A DNA stretch of 11,877 nucleotides from Pseudomonadota bacterium (GTDB lineage Bacteria > Pseudomonadota > Alphaproteobacteria > RF32 > CAG-239): positions 1 through 11,877 of the forward strand of contig JAJWCP010000041.1 in the NCBI GenBank assembly GCA_021617435.1, read 5' to 3'. The notes beneath the pieces are model-generated. The model had not been told where the DNA came from. It saw nothing but the letters and a program-made list of their open reading frames with translations, and did not search any database. Both the position numbers and the translations under genes were made by a program. Positions 1 through 7,532 of this stretch are shown here, piece by piece (positions within the stretch are counted from its first letter, which is position 1; the number at the start of each line of letters is the position of its first letter).

Positions 1-34
1 ACAATAGCCCATTGATTATCGTAATATATTTATG

Positions 35-40
35 AGCAGG
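35..40 (+). promoter_or_regulatory. Shine-Dalgarno that sets the start of the giant gene
   Basis: AGCAGG lies 6 nt before the ATG at 47. The alternative ATG at 32 is preceded only by AT-rich sequence and would place this motif inside the coding region. The choice changes only five N-terminal residues. Confidence 0.5.
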
Positions 41-46
41 TACAAA

Positions 47-3000
47 ATGAACATTGAGCAGCTTAAAAAAAATTTATCTTCCGATTTATACGACCAGATA
101 AAAATTATTGACGGCTCTGTAAATGATGAACAAACTCGTCACAATTACCTTGAAAAAATTGCCAAACTTTTATTTAAGGATTCATTTAATTTGGAATATA
201 ATCGGGTGTTTTTCTGCATTTCTGAAAATGCGGAGCCTGATGCCGCCTTTGTATTTTCTGCTTCTCAAGAAAAAAATGCCGAAGTTAAAAGCACGCCGGT
301 GTTTTATATTACCACCGGATTGTTGAATGTTGTTCAAAACGAAGACCAACTTGCTTTTGTTTTAAACACCGAACTTAAACATATTCCGCCCTATTTCAGC
401 AACAGCGTCATCAATGCCGGCATTGAAGCCCTTGATTCGGACGTTGCCGGCATGGAAAAAATGATTAACGCCGGATACAACATTTTTGAAGCCCGCAAGC
501 TTATTTCTCATGTGTTGATTAACACCGATAAATATCCGATATTGGCTCAAAAAATTGCCGATGAACTCGGTGAATACGCCAATAATGAAAGTCGCCTTAA
601 CGCGCTTGATTTAAAAATCAAAACTCTGGAAGAAAAATATCAAAAACAAAATATAGACATCAACACTTTTGTTCCGACCGGCATTCCGGCCAAAATAAAA
701 ACCACTGCCGGTAACGGAGTTTATAAATCCGCTTTGCGCAAAATTTTAACCGATAAAGGCTATGAACAAGCCGGATTACTGCAAAAACAAAATATTTTAA
801 TTGATGTTTTACAAAATTTTATTGATACCGACAAACCTCTTTCGCATATAAAACAGTGCCAGATTGAAGACGCCGTATTATGTTATATTGCCGACCTGCG
901 CCGCAATATGCCGCGCCGCATTATTTCGCAAACCGATTATGAATTTTTATGTTCATACAATCCCGAAGATGAAGAAAAGCGGCAGACATATTGGCAAAAG
1001 TTGTTTAATTTTGCCATGCCGATTAATATTGAAATTCGCAAATCAATTCTGGGCTCTTTTCCGCAAAAAATTGTTGACAATCAAGACTTTGCCGAACAAA
1101 GCCGCTTAAACGAACTGGTTGCCATCAGGCAAAAACGCGAGCTTAACGACGGAATGTGCCTTAATGTTTTGTTTTGGGATAAATTATTAAAACTTGAAAC
1201 TAATCTGCCCGACGGAAACGTTTTAAGCATTTATAACGGTTGCGTGCTGAACGGCATTGACAACATCAACATAAATCTGCTTTCAACCGGAAAACAAATT
1301 TTGGAAGATATTGAAAAAATATTCCGCAACGAGCCTTATCTTTCATATCCGCGCCGTGTTTGGCACAAATTTTCAAACATAGACGATAATTTTACCGCAG
1401 ATAAACCGTCCGCTTTTTTACCGGCGGAACTGCAAGCATCGCCGCACCAACACAATATGCTTTTTCAAAAATTTAATTTGGTCGTTTTTCCGCAAATTAA
1501 GCTTGAAGCCTCTGAAGCTGATATTAACAAACAAATACCGATAATTGTTTTACGCTCACACACCTATGAAAACATTACCGGATTAAGCGCTAAAGAAATA
1601 TACAGCAATCGCTATTTGGTAAAATATCAAACCGACTTCCGTGAAGCGCCGTTATCTAACCTTGTCAACAATAAAACATGGTTTTACATTGCTTCTGCCG
1701 ATGGCAAAATTTCAGATTCGTTTGCGCATACCAAAGTTGCCGAAAAAATTAAAAATCTGACCGATTCGCAAGAACAAATCATTTACGAGCAATTGGCAAA
1801 AGAAATTCAAGAATATTACAACATTATTCATTCCGCCGCCGAGGATGCTTCTAAGCTTGCCAATCTTAAAACCGCAGAATTAATGCATGTTAAAGGCTTA
1901 ACCGCTCCTTATAAATATGTTACCAAACAAACCGATGTTTCGTTGCTTGACTATTGCCTTGAAATGCAAAATCCGCACAGCACTAAAGTTGCGCCGCAAA
2001 AACAGCCGATAGAAAACTTTTTAACCGAAAGTTTCAAACTTTTAAAAACATCTTCCGAAATCGGCGAGGCATACAGCGAATTTAACGGCGAAAAATTAAA
2101 GAAAATGCTTTCGTCCGAAGTTATGGCGTTTATTAATTCAAAATACAATCAGGCTGAAGATAATGCCGTATTTAATGCTTATCTGCAACATATCGTTAAA
2201 GATGTTAATGCCGCCGAACATGGTTGGAAGCTTGATATTATCCACCCTGCCGACAGTGATATAATCGTTAACGCGGAAGACGTTTTGAAATCGCCGCGCA
2301 ATCACCAACTGTTTACCGAAGAACAATTTAAAACTTATTATAACGCTTTGTTCAAAGAAGTTGATGTTAAAAAATTGCTTGATTTGGGTCTGCTTTCCAA
2401 AAACAACACCGTTATTCCCGAAATTAAGCATTTGGCTTTATTTACCATATCCGAACTTAATAAAAGCGCGGATAAAAATCCGGCAAACATCAATTTCAAA
2501 CAATATCAACCGCTGTTTTATGACCGACTTGCCAAACTCTTGAATTTACCGGCTGATTTTGCCCAATTTAATGATGAAGATTTACTCAATCGGCAAAAAG
2601 ATATTGCTGCCAATTTGCAAATCGGCATTCTGTTGTATATTTTGACCGATGAAAGCCATAAGTTTCCGTTGGACATTTTAGCAAAACACCCCATTTATGA
2701 ACTAAAAGATTTGCAAAGAGCAAAGCTCGCGCCATATTTGCTCAAGCGCGAAAATTATCCGCAAGAAACCATTGCCATGGCATTAACTTACCGCAAGCTT
2801 TATTTGCAAAACCTGATTAACGACACTGCCGGCATTGAGTTTGTTATTAACCAAATTAAAAACGAAACCGATGCGCAAAAAGCCTTAAACGCCTCGCTTG
2901 AAATTGCCGACATCTTAAACCGTCTCGGCAGTAACCGGCTCAAAGATTTACTGGTTGAAAATAACCCCGCCTTTAACACTAAACTGTTTAACAAAATTGA

Positions 3001-6000
3001 GGCTTATCATAAGCTTTCTGCAGCTGGCGCATTTGCCGACGATTACATTTTGCAAAACAAATTTTTGGAAAACTTTATTCCTGAAATTGAAAATATCCGC
3101 GAGGCTGACCTTAAAAACAGTTATTACGACATTTTCATCAACAAACAACACCGCATTGCCGACCCTGACATTCGCCGCCGTTATCATCAACTATGGGTTC
3201 AGTCAGTATTCACGGCTTGCGGCTCGCAGATTGACGATAAATCAACTGACCTTTTCAATAAAGTTAAGCCTTACGCTGAAAAGCTACACGGACATTATGT
3301 AATCCGTGATATAGCCGGGTCTCGTCTGGAAGAAAACTTAAATCCTGCTGACCGTATTGAAATTGCCTCATTGCTTGCTGATCGCTTTATTGCCCAGAAA
3401 GAAATGGCGTCCCTGTTTAAACCGCAACCGGCTGATTTTAATGAAATGAATGAAGAATACTCCGACAATAACCACTTTCAAATTGCCGGATTTGACTTTA
3501 TTAAAACGCTGCTCAGGATAATTCCGTCTGAAACCGACAGCATTATCGGCTTTTTAATTTCATCCGGCACCATGGAAAAATGCAAAGACTATTGCGAATA
3601 CTTAACCGCGGTCAAACAAAACAACATGCCGGAAAGCAAGTTGCAAATTTCGCCCCAAACCTTAAAAATAATGTATCATGAATATTGGGGTTATCCGCCC
3701 GAGGCTCGCGCCGTTATATTAAACGAGCTATTGCAAGCCGCAAGTATCGGCACCGCCGATGACAGTTGGGAACGCGTATTCCGCAAAATTGCCGTTTATA
3801 TTTTCCCGAATGCCGATGACAGCTTTGCCTCGGTCGGCTACAGTTTTTTACACAGCTATATTCAAGCGCACCAAAACCAAGACCGCGCGCTATATTTGGT
3901 TGCGATGATAACCGCTTCCAATCTTAACGCCGTTAACACCGAACCGCACAAAAGCATCGCCGCCGGTTTGCGCTTGTTCCTTGAAAACGCCGGAGCAGAA
4001 GCGGTTAAAGTCAGTCAGGCATTAGTTGCCTGCACCGCTATTCCGTGGTTTATCCGTGAAGAAATTAAAAATGCCGTATGCAACGGCAACACCCCTGCTC
4101 GTTGGGAGCTGTTTGAATGGTTAGACTTTTATAATCGCCAAGAAACCGATACCAAATTTGACTACAAATCAAATATATGGCTCGGACGTATTATCAATTC
4201 TTCCGCTTGTTTCGTTACGCTTGAAAAAGGCGTGTACGAGCAAAACAAAGCTCCGTTTGAAAGCAACCGCATTATCAAAATTTTACGCGCCGGCATTCGC
4301 CTTTCCGTCACCCGCGAATTAAATGCTTTTGAGGGCATGCTCTATGACCTGTCGCACCAAGGATTTTTCCGCAACGGCATTGACGATGTGCTCAAATTAA
4401 TCAGACAATCGGTGCAAAATTTAATGACTGAAACCGATTTGCAGCTCGGTTACAAACAACAGCTCGCCGCACAAAAAATTTATAACAACCGCGAGGTTGA
4501 AAACGACGGCTACAAATTTAAGTTTCACATTTCCGACTGGATTGCCTACGGCAGTACCTGGGCGGAAATGGAACGCGCCAACGGCTCAGAGCTTGACAGC
4601 ATTAAAAATCTGCGCTATCGGCAGGCTGCTTCCAAAACTTATTTTACGTTTGAAATTTCCAACCTGCTCTCCGGCGGTCAGTTTAACCATAATCAGCTTG
4701 GGCATCTGATACGCATCAATCCTGATCAAAACATTATCAGTATTTTTGATTTAGGCGCCACCGCACTGATTCCGCCGTTGGCAAGCGATAAAGAATTGCT
4801 CGGTAAAATTATTTACCATACGCTTGAAAAATTTATCAATGATTCGCATGAGGGTAACGCCTTCCGTCGCGCCGGATTTATTTTAAGCACGGAAATAGAC
4901 GCCGCTTACCGCAAAAAGCTTACCATGTCATCATATTTGGCTGAAGCGCAAAGCGGAATAAACTCATTGGTTGATTTTTACAAAGATTTTAATGAATCCG
5001 ACTTTTTAAATTGCATTACCAATGCCATAGACAATGAAAATTTAGTAATTGACCCTGATTTAATGAAAGGCTTCATCAGCGAAGGCTTAAAAGACATCGG
5101 ACTTTTTGAATCGTCTCAACCGGTACTCTCTAACCGTGATAAAGAACTTTTAGGCGCTCTGCTGTTTAATATGTACGCCGATTCGTTCAAATATCTTCCG
5201 ACCAAAATCGGCAGCGTGATTAAAAAAGAAATTATCAAAACCCAGCAGCAATCTGACGAACCTTTATCTTTGCTCAAAATTATTGCCGATAAAATTCAGG
5301 AGCTTGACCGCGCTTCATTAAGCTCTGACCTGCCCAAAGAATTTATGCCATCCGTCGGCGAAATAGTTAATCGGCAAAATGTTGATTCAGCAATCTTAAA
5401 AGGATTTTTGAAAGAAGTTATCTCCACCGTTAATTTGCAAGAAAACGGCAAACCGTTTTCACCTGAAGACCGCTATGAGTTCGGGCGCTTGCTGTATGAC
5501 ACTTTTAACTTTACGGTCGCTGACAACACCAACGGAGTTTCTCCTGACATGATGACAACTTATCAAATGCTTTACAAAAGCGGTAACTACAAATCGCAAT
5601 TTGCCGCCAAAATTGCCGCTATCGTCAATTTAGTAAAAACCGTAAAAATGACTAAAGAGGAGCATGGCATCTCTTCAGCAGACATGGTAAAAGCCATTTT
5701 ACTCATCGGCAAAGGCGACCCCGATATTATTGACGGTATGAACGATACTTTCAAAAACCGCAATCCCAACTCGGTTACCCGCACGGTTATCGGCAAAGGT
5801 CTTGAGCTGTTTTTAGCTCAGGAACAAACAGAGCCTGATTTGTTAAAACGCGCCTTAATCAAAATTTTTGTACGCAAAAAACATGCCGTTTGCGTCAATA
5901 CTGACTTAAATGAAACCATCGGCAACCCCGCCAACCGCAAATATTTGGTAGCCATGATACAAAATTACATCACCAAACTCAGCAAATTGCACAAACAATA

Positions 6001-6028
6001 CCACCCTGATGTCAGTGATGATAATTAG
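47..6028 (+). CDS. Giant protein with degenerate M48 peptidase domain and degenerate ABC1/UbiB kinase domain
   Basis: About 1993 residues with no signal peptide or clear membrane segment, so probably cytoplasmic. The start chosen is ATG 47, because AGCAGG (35-40) sits 6 nt upstream; an in-frame ATG at 32 has no such site. Numbering is from ATG 47. Residues about 45-185 look like an M48 peptidase: PDAAF (64-68), TTGLL (89-93), then TELKH (108-112) in place of HExxH, and an AGYN turn at 142-145. The first zinc His is Thr108, and the third-ligand Glu is displaced or lost. Residues about 1300-1600 look like an ABC1/UbiB/ADCK kinase: KVSQ (1321-1324, family KxGQ), GRIINSSA loop (1380-1387), IIK with Lys1411 followed by LRAGI, ETD (1462-1464, family ExD), MERANG (1508-1513), FNHNQLGH (1546-1553, family HADPHPGN) and DLG (1568-1570, family DFG). 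The catalytic Asp appears to be Asn1549. Residues 190-1290 and 1610-1980 are unrecognised and probably mostly helical. The C-terminus ends in a J-domain-like HPD (1986-1988). Domain calls are by eye; the overall role is unknown. Confidence 0.85.
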   Translation: MNIEQLKKNLSSDLYDQIKIIDGSVNDEQTRHNYLEKIAKLLFKDSFNLEYNRVFFCISENAEPDAAFVFSASQEKNAEVKSTPVFYITTGLLNVVQNEDQLAFVLNTELKHIPPYFSNSVINAGIEALDSDVAGMEKMINAGYNIFEARKLISHVLINTDKYPILAQKIADELGEYANNESRLNALDLKIKTLEEKYQKQNIDINTFVPTGIPAKIKTTAGNGVYKSALRKILTDKGYEQAGLLQKQNILIDVLQNFIDTDKPLSHIKQCQIEDAVLCYIADLRRNMPRRIISQTDYEFLCSYNPEDEEKRQTYWQKLFNFAMPINIEIRKSILGSFPQKIVDNQDFAEQSRLNELVAIRQKRELNDGMCLNVLFWDKLLKLETNLPDGNVLSIYNGCVLNGIDNININLLSTGKQILEDIEKIFRNEPYLSYPRRVWHKFSNIDDNFTADKPSAFLPAELQASPHQHNMLFQKFNLVVFPQIKLEASEADINKQIPIIVLRSHTYENITGLSAKEIYSNRYLVKYQTDFREAPLSNLVNNKTWFYIASADGKISDSFAHTKVAEKIKNLTDSQEQIIYEQLAKEIQEYYNIIHSAAEDASKLANLKTAELMHVKGLTAPYKYVTKQTDVSLLDYCLEMQNPHSTKVAPQKQPIENFLTESFKLLKTSSEIGEAYSEFNGEKLKKMLSSEVMAFINSKYNQAEDNAVFNAYLQHIVKDVNAAEHGWKLDIIHPADSDIIVNAEDVLKSPRNHQLFTEEQFKTYYNALFKEVDVKKLLDLGLLSKNNTVIPEIKHLALFTISELNKSADKNPANINFKQYQPLFYDRLAKLLNLPADFAQFNDEDLLNRQKDIAANLQIGILLYILTDESHKFPLDILAKHPIYELKDLQRAKLAPYLLKRENYPQETIAMALTYRKLYLQNLINDTAGIEFVINQIKNETDAQKALNASLEIADILNRLGSNRLKDLLVENNPAFNTKLFNKIEAYHKLSAAGAFADDYILQNKFLENFIPEIENIREADLKNSYYDIFINKQHRIADPDIRRRYHQLWVQSVFTACGSQIDDKSTDLFNKVKPYAEKLHGHYVIRDIAGSRLEENLNPADRIEIASLLADRFIAQKEMASLFKPQPADFNEMNEEYSDNNHFQIAGFDFIKTLLRIIPSETDSIIGFLISSGTMEKCKDYCEYLTAVKQNNMPESKLQISPQTLKIMYHEYWGYPPEARAVILNELLQAASIGTADDSWERVFRKIAVYIFPNADDSFASVGYSFLHSYIQAHQNQDRALYLVAMITASNLNAVNTEPHKSIAAGLRLFLENAGAEAVKVSQALVACTAIPWFIREEIKNAVCNGNTPARWELFEWLDFYNRQETDTKFDYKSNIWLGRIINSSACFVTLEKGVYEQNKAPFESNRIIKILRAGIRLSVTRELNAFEGMLYDLSHQGFFRNGIDDVLKLIRQSVQNLMTETDLQLGYKQQLAAQKIYNNREVENDGYKFKFHISDWIAYGSTWAEMERANGSELDSIKNLRYRQAASKTYFTFEISNLLSGGQFNHNQLGHLIRINPDQNIISIFDLGATALIPPLASDKELLGKIIYHTLEKFINDSHEGNAFRRAGFILSTEIDAAYRKKLTMSSYLAEAQSGINSLVDFYKDFNESDFLNCITNAIDNENLVIDPDLMKGFISEGLKDIGLFESSQPVLSNRDKELLGALLFNMYADSFKYLPTKIGSVIKKEIIKTQQQSDEPLSLLKIIADKIQELDRASLSSDLPKEFMPSVGEIVNRQNVDSAILKGFLKEVISTVNLQENGKPFSPEDRYEFGRLLYDTFNFTVADNTNGVSPDMMTTYQMLYKSGNYKSQFAAKIAAIVNLVKTVKMTKEEHGISSADMVKAILLIGKGDPDIIDGMNDTFKNRNPNSVTRTVIGKGLELFLAQEQTEPDLLKRALIKIFVRKKHAVCVNTDLNETIGNPANRKYLVAMIQNYITKLSKLHKQYHPDVSDDN

Positions 6029-6031
6029 CTT

Positions 6032-6061
6032 AAAAAAAACTGCCTTAACGGCAGTTTTTTT
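6032..6061. terminator. Bidirectional intrinsic terminator between convergent genes
   Basis: A run of eight A is followed by a perfect 5-bp stem, CTGCC (6040-6044) and GGCAG (6050-6054), with a 5-nt loop, then seven T. The A and T tracts give a U-run on both strands. It occupies almost the whole 34-nt gap between the stop of the giant gene (6028) and the stop of rquA (6063), so it can end transcripts from both sides. Confidence 0.88.
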
Positions 6062-6062
6062 A

Positions 6063-6809
6063 TTATTCGTAAAAGCTTGATTTTACCGGGGGCTTAACAT
6101 AGCTTGGAACTTGCCGTACCGCCACCGTTTTTTGATACATCCTGCCAGCGTATGTTTTTTTACGCCATGAAAAAAACTCTTTATTTTTGGCGTAGCTTTC
6201 AATGCTGTATTTCCACATGCTTTCCGCAAACGGTTGATACAAACGGTTAAATGGTTTTAAAATAAAACGCCACAAATTCCATTTGCTCGGTTGATGATAA
6301 TCAACAAAAATAACTTTTCCGCCTTCATCAACACTGTCTAAAGCGGCGTTAATCACTTTGGCTTTCGTAACCGGCGGCAGCTCATGCAGCAGCATATAGC
6401 AAATTACCGTATCAAACTTTTCACCAATTTGGTGGCTTCCGTCAAAGGAACGGAAATCAATTTTTTGATAAATAGCCTTGCTGCGGCAACGCTCAAGCTG
6501 TTGTGGGCAAACATCAACAATCACATATTTTCCATACGCGCCGATTTTTTCAGCGACCGCCTCAATTTGCTTGCCGAAAGTGCAGCCTATTTGCAAAACC
6601 GCGCTATTGGTGCTTATTTCTTTAACCACATCATTAACCATACGGTTTTGCATCCCGAAAGTCATAAAACTGACAATACGCTCATCATCAAGATACCGGC
6701 ATAACTTTTCATTTTCATAAATTTTGCCGTAAATTTCTTTAACATAAGCGGGCAGCTTAACGGCCTTTGAGCTTTTTACCATATTATATTTAACCTTAAC
6801 CGCCGGCAT
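6063..6809 (-). CDS. rquA: Rhodoquinone biosynthesis methyltransferase-like enzyme RquA
   Basis: 248 residues with a class I SAM-methyltransferase fold. RquA is known to convert ubiquinone to rhodoquinone by replacing a ring methoxy group with an amino group that comes from SAM. Family-like features are visible in order: the N-terminal SFMTFGMQNRMVNDV block (47-61), which lines up with the RquA segment usually containing a GN(Y/F) stretch; a degenerate SAM loop VLQIGCTFGKQ (71-81) instead of the usual DxGxG; acidic Asp99 in VIVDV; LLHELPP (140-146); VDYHQP (169-174); and a basic, aromatic C-terminus. The divergent glycine loop together with LLHE and VDYH separates it from UbiE/COQ5. The start is fixed by AGGAG 6 nt upstream (6816-6820), which overlaps the stop of the response-regulator gene. 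It is the last gene of the rsmE operon. The product probably acts at the inner membrane on quinones and supports anaerobic fumarate respiration (inference). It could be a related methyltransferase of unknown substrate, but RquA is clearly the best reading. Confidence 0.85.
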   Translation of the reverse strand: MPAVKVKYNMVKSSKAVKLPAYVKEIYGKIYENEKLCRYLDDERIVSFMTFGMQNRMVNDVVKEISTNSAVLQIGCTFGKQIEAVAEKIGAYGKYVIVDVCPQQLERCRSKAIYQKIDFRSFDGSHQIGEKFDTVICYMLLHELPPVTKAKVINAALDSVDEGGKVIFVDYHQPSKWNLWRFILKPFNRLYQPFAESMWKYSIESYAKNKEFFSWRKKTYAGRMYQKTVAVRQVPSYVKPPVKSSFYE

Positions 6810-6819
6810 AAGTATCTCC

Positions 6820-7512
6820 TTATAAATTAACTTCTTCTTTTTTAATATAGCCCTGCTTAACCGCTTCCAGCACTGCTGATGTTCGGTTAGTAACTCCCAA
6901 AACTTTCAAAATAACCGTAACATGAACCTTAACCGTTCCTTCGGTTAACCCAAGTTCATAAGCAATAACTTTATTTGACAAACCCCGAGCAATAGCGCGC
7001 ACCACATCAACCTGACGCGGAGTTAGTTTTTTGCGCTTTTCTCTCGGAGCCCCGCCGATTTCCGACAGCGATTTCAATTTTTGGAACTCTTGTGTAATTT
7101 CATTATTTCCGGTATCGTTGTTCAACAACTCGTGCGGAATATAAACGCCGCCGGCGAGCACCAAATTAATCGCGCCTAAAATAATTGCGTTCGGCGAAGA
7201 CTTGGGAATATACCCTGAAACGCCGATTTCCAGCGTTTTTTGCACAATTTCTTTATCAAACACGGCTGAAATAATAATAATCGGAGTATCTTTAGCCATG
7301 GAATGAATTGTGCTGAGCGCCTCAAACCAATTAGCCCCCGGCATTGCCAAATCAGTTACTATTAAATCAAAATCGGAATTTTGTTCCAACTTGGCAAAAA
7401 TTTCCGTATAATTTTTACAAAGTTCAATTTGAGCATCCTTAAAATCAGATTTCAAAATAAATTCCAACCCTTTTAAGAACAGTTCATGATCATCTGCGAT
7501 TAATATTTTCAA
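6820..7512 (-). CDS. NarL/FixJ-family response regulator (REC plus LuxR-type HTH)
   Basis: 230 residues counted from TTG 7512. The receiver domain (1-120) has the acidic pair Asp7-Asp8, phospho-acceptor Asp54 in VTDLAMPG, switch Ser82 and Lys104 in the YIPKS motif. A short linker leads to a LuxR/GerE helix-turn-helix (about 162-217) with LTPRQVDVVRAIARG and the recognition region TEGTVKVHV. It is therefore a DNA-binding transcription factor controlled by phosphorylation. Start choice: an upstream in-frame TTG at 7527 gives 235 residues but has no well-placed ribosome site, whereas AGGAG (7520-7524) lies 7 nt before TTG 7512, and that protein begins MKILIADD as is typical for receivers. It lies between rsmE and rquA in a tight same-strand array. 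No histidine kinase is visible, so its input is unknown. Control of rquA or of anaerobic genes is an inference from position only. Confidence 0.92.
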   Translation of the reverse strand: MKILIADDHELFLKGLEFILKSDFKDAQIELCKNYTEIFAKLEQNSDFDLIVTDLAMPGANWFEALSTIHSMAKDTPIIIISAVFDKEIVQKTLEIGVSGYIPKSSPNAIILGAINLVLAGGVYIPHELLNNDTGNNEITQEFQKLKSLSEIGGAPREKRKKLTPRQVDVVRAIARGLSNKVIAYELGLTEGTVKVHVTVILKVLGVTNRTSAVLEAVKQGYIKKEEVNL

Positions 7513-7519
7513 ATTCGTT

Positions 7520-7524
7520 CTCCT
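7520..7524 (-). promoter_or_regulatory. Shine-Dalgarno that decides the response-regulator start
   Basis: AGGAG on the minus strand is 7 nt upstream of TTG 7512. It would be inside the coding region if the upstream TTG at 7527 were used, so it argues for the shorter protein. Confidence 0.7.
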
Positions 7525-7532
7525 CAACCCAA

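Noticed and set aside
2955..3302. 115-codon plus-strand open frame inside the giant gene
   Set aside because: Out-of-frame overlap with the giant gene; low-complexity Leu/Thr/Ser-rich translation, no start signal.
3944..4876. Calling the giant gene an active protein kinase or a true UbiB
   Set aside because: The expected catalytic Asp is Asn, KxGQ is KVSQ, and the domain is embedded in a chain about four times the usual UbiB length, so only a fold-level similarity is claimed.
6063..6809. Reading this gene as ubiE/menG (quinone C-methyltransferase)
   Set aside because: The glycine-rich SAM loop is degenerate and the LLHE and VDYH landmarks fit RquA better.
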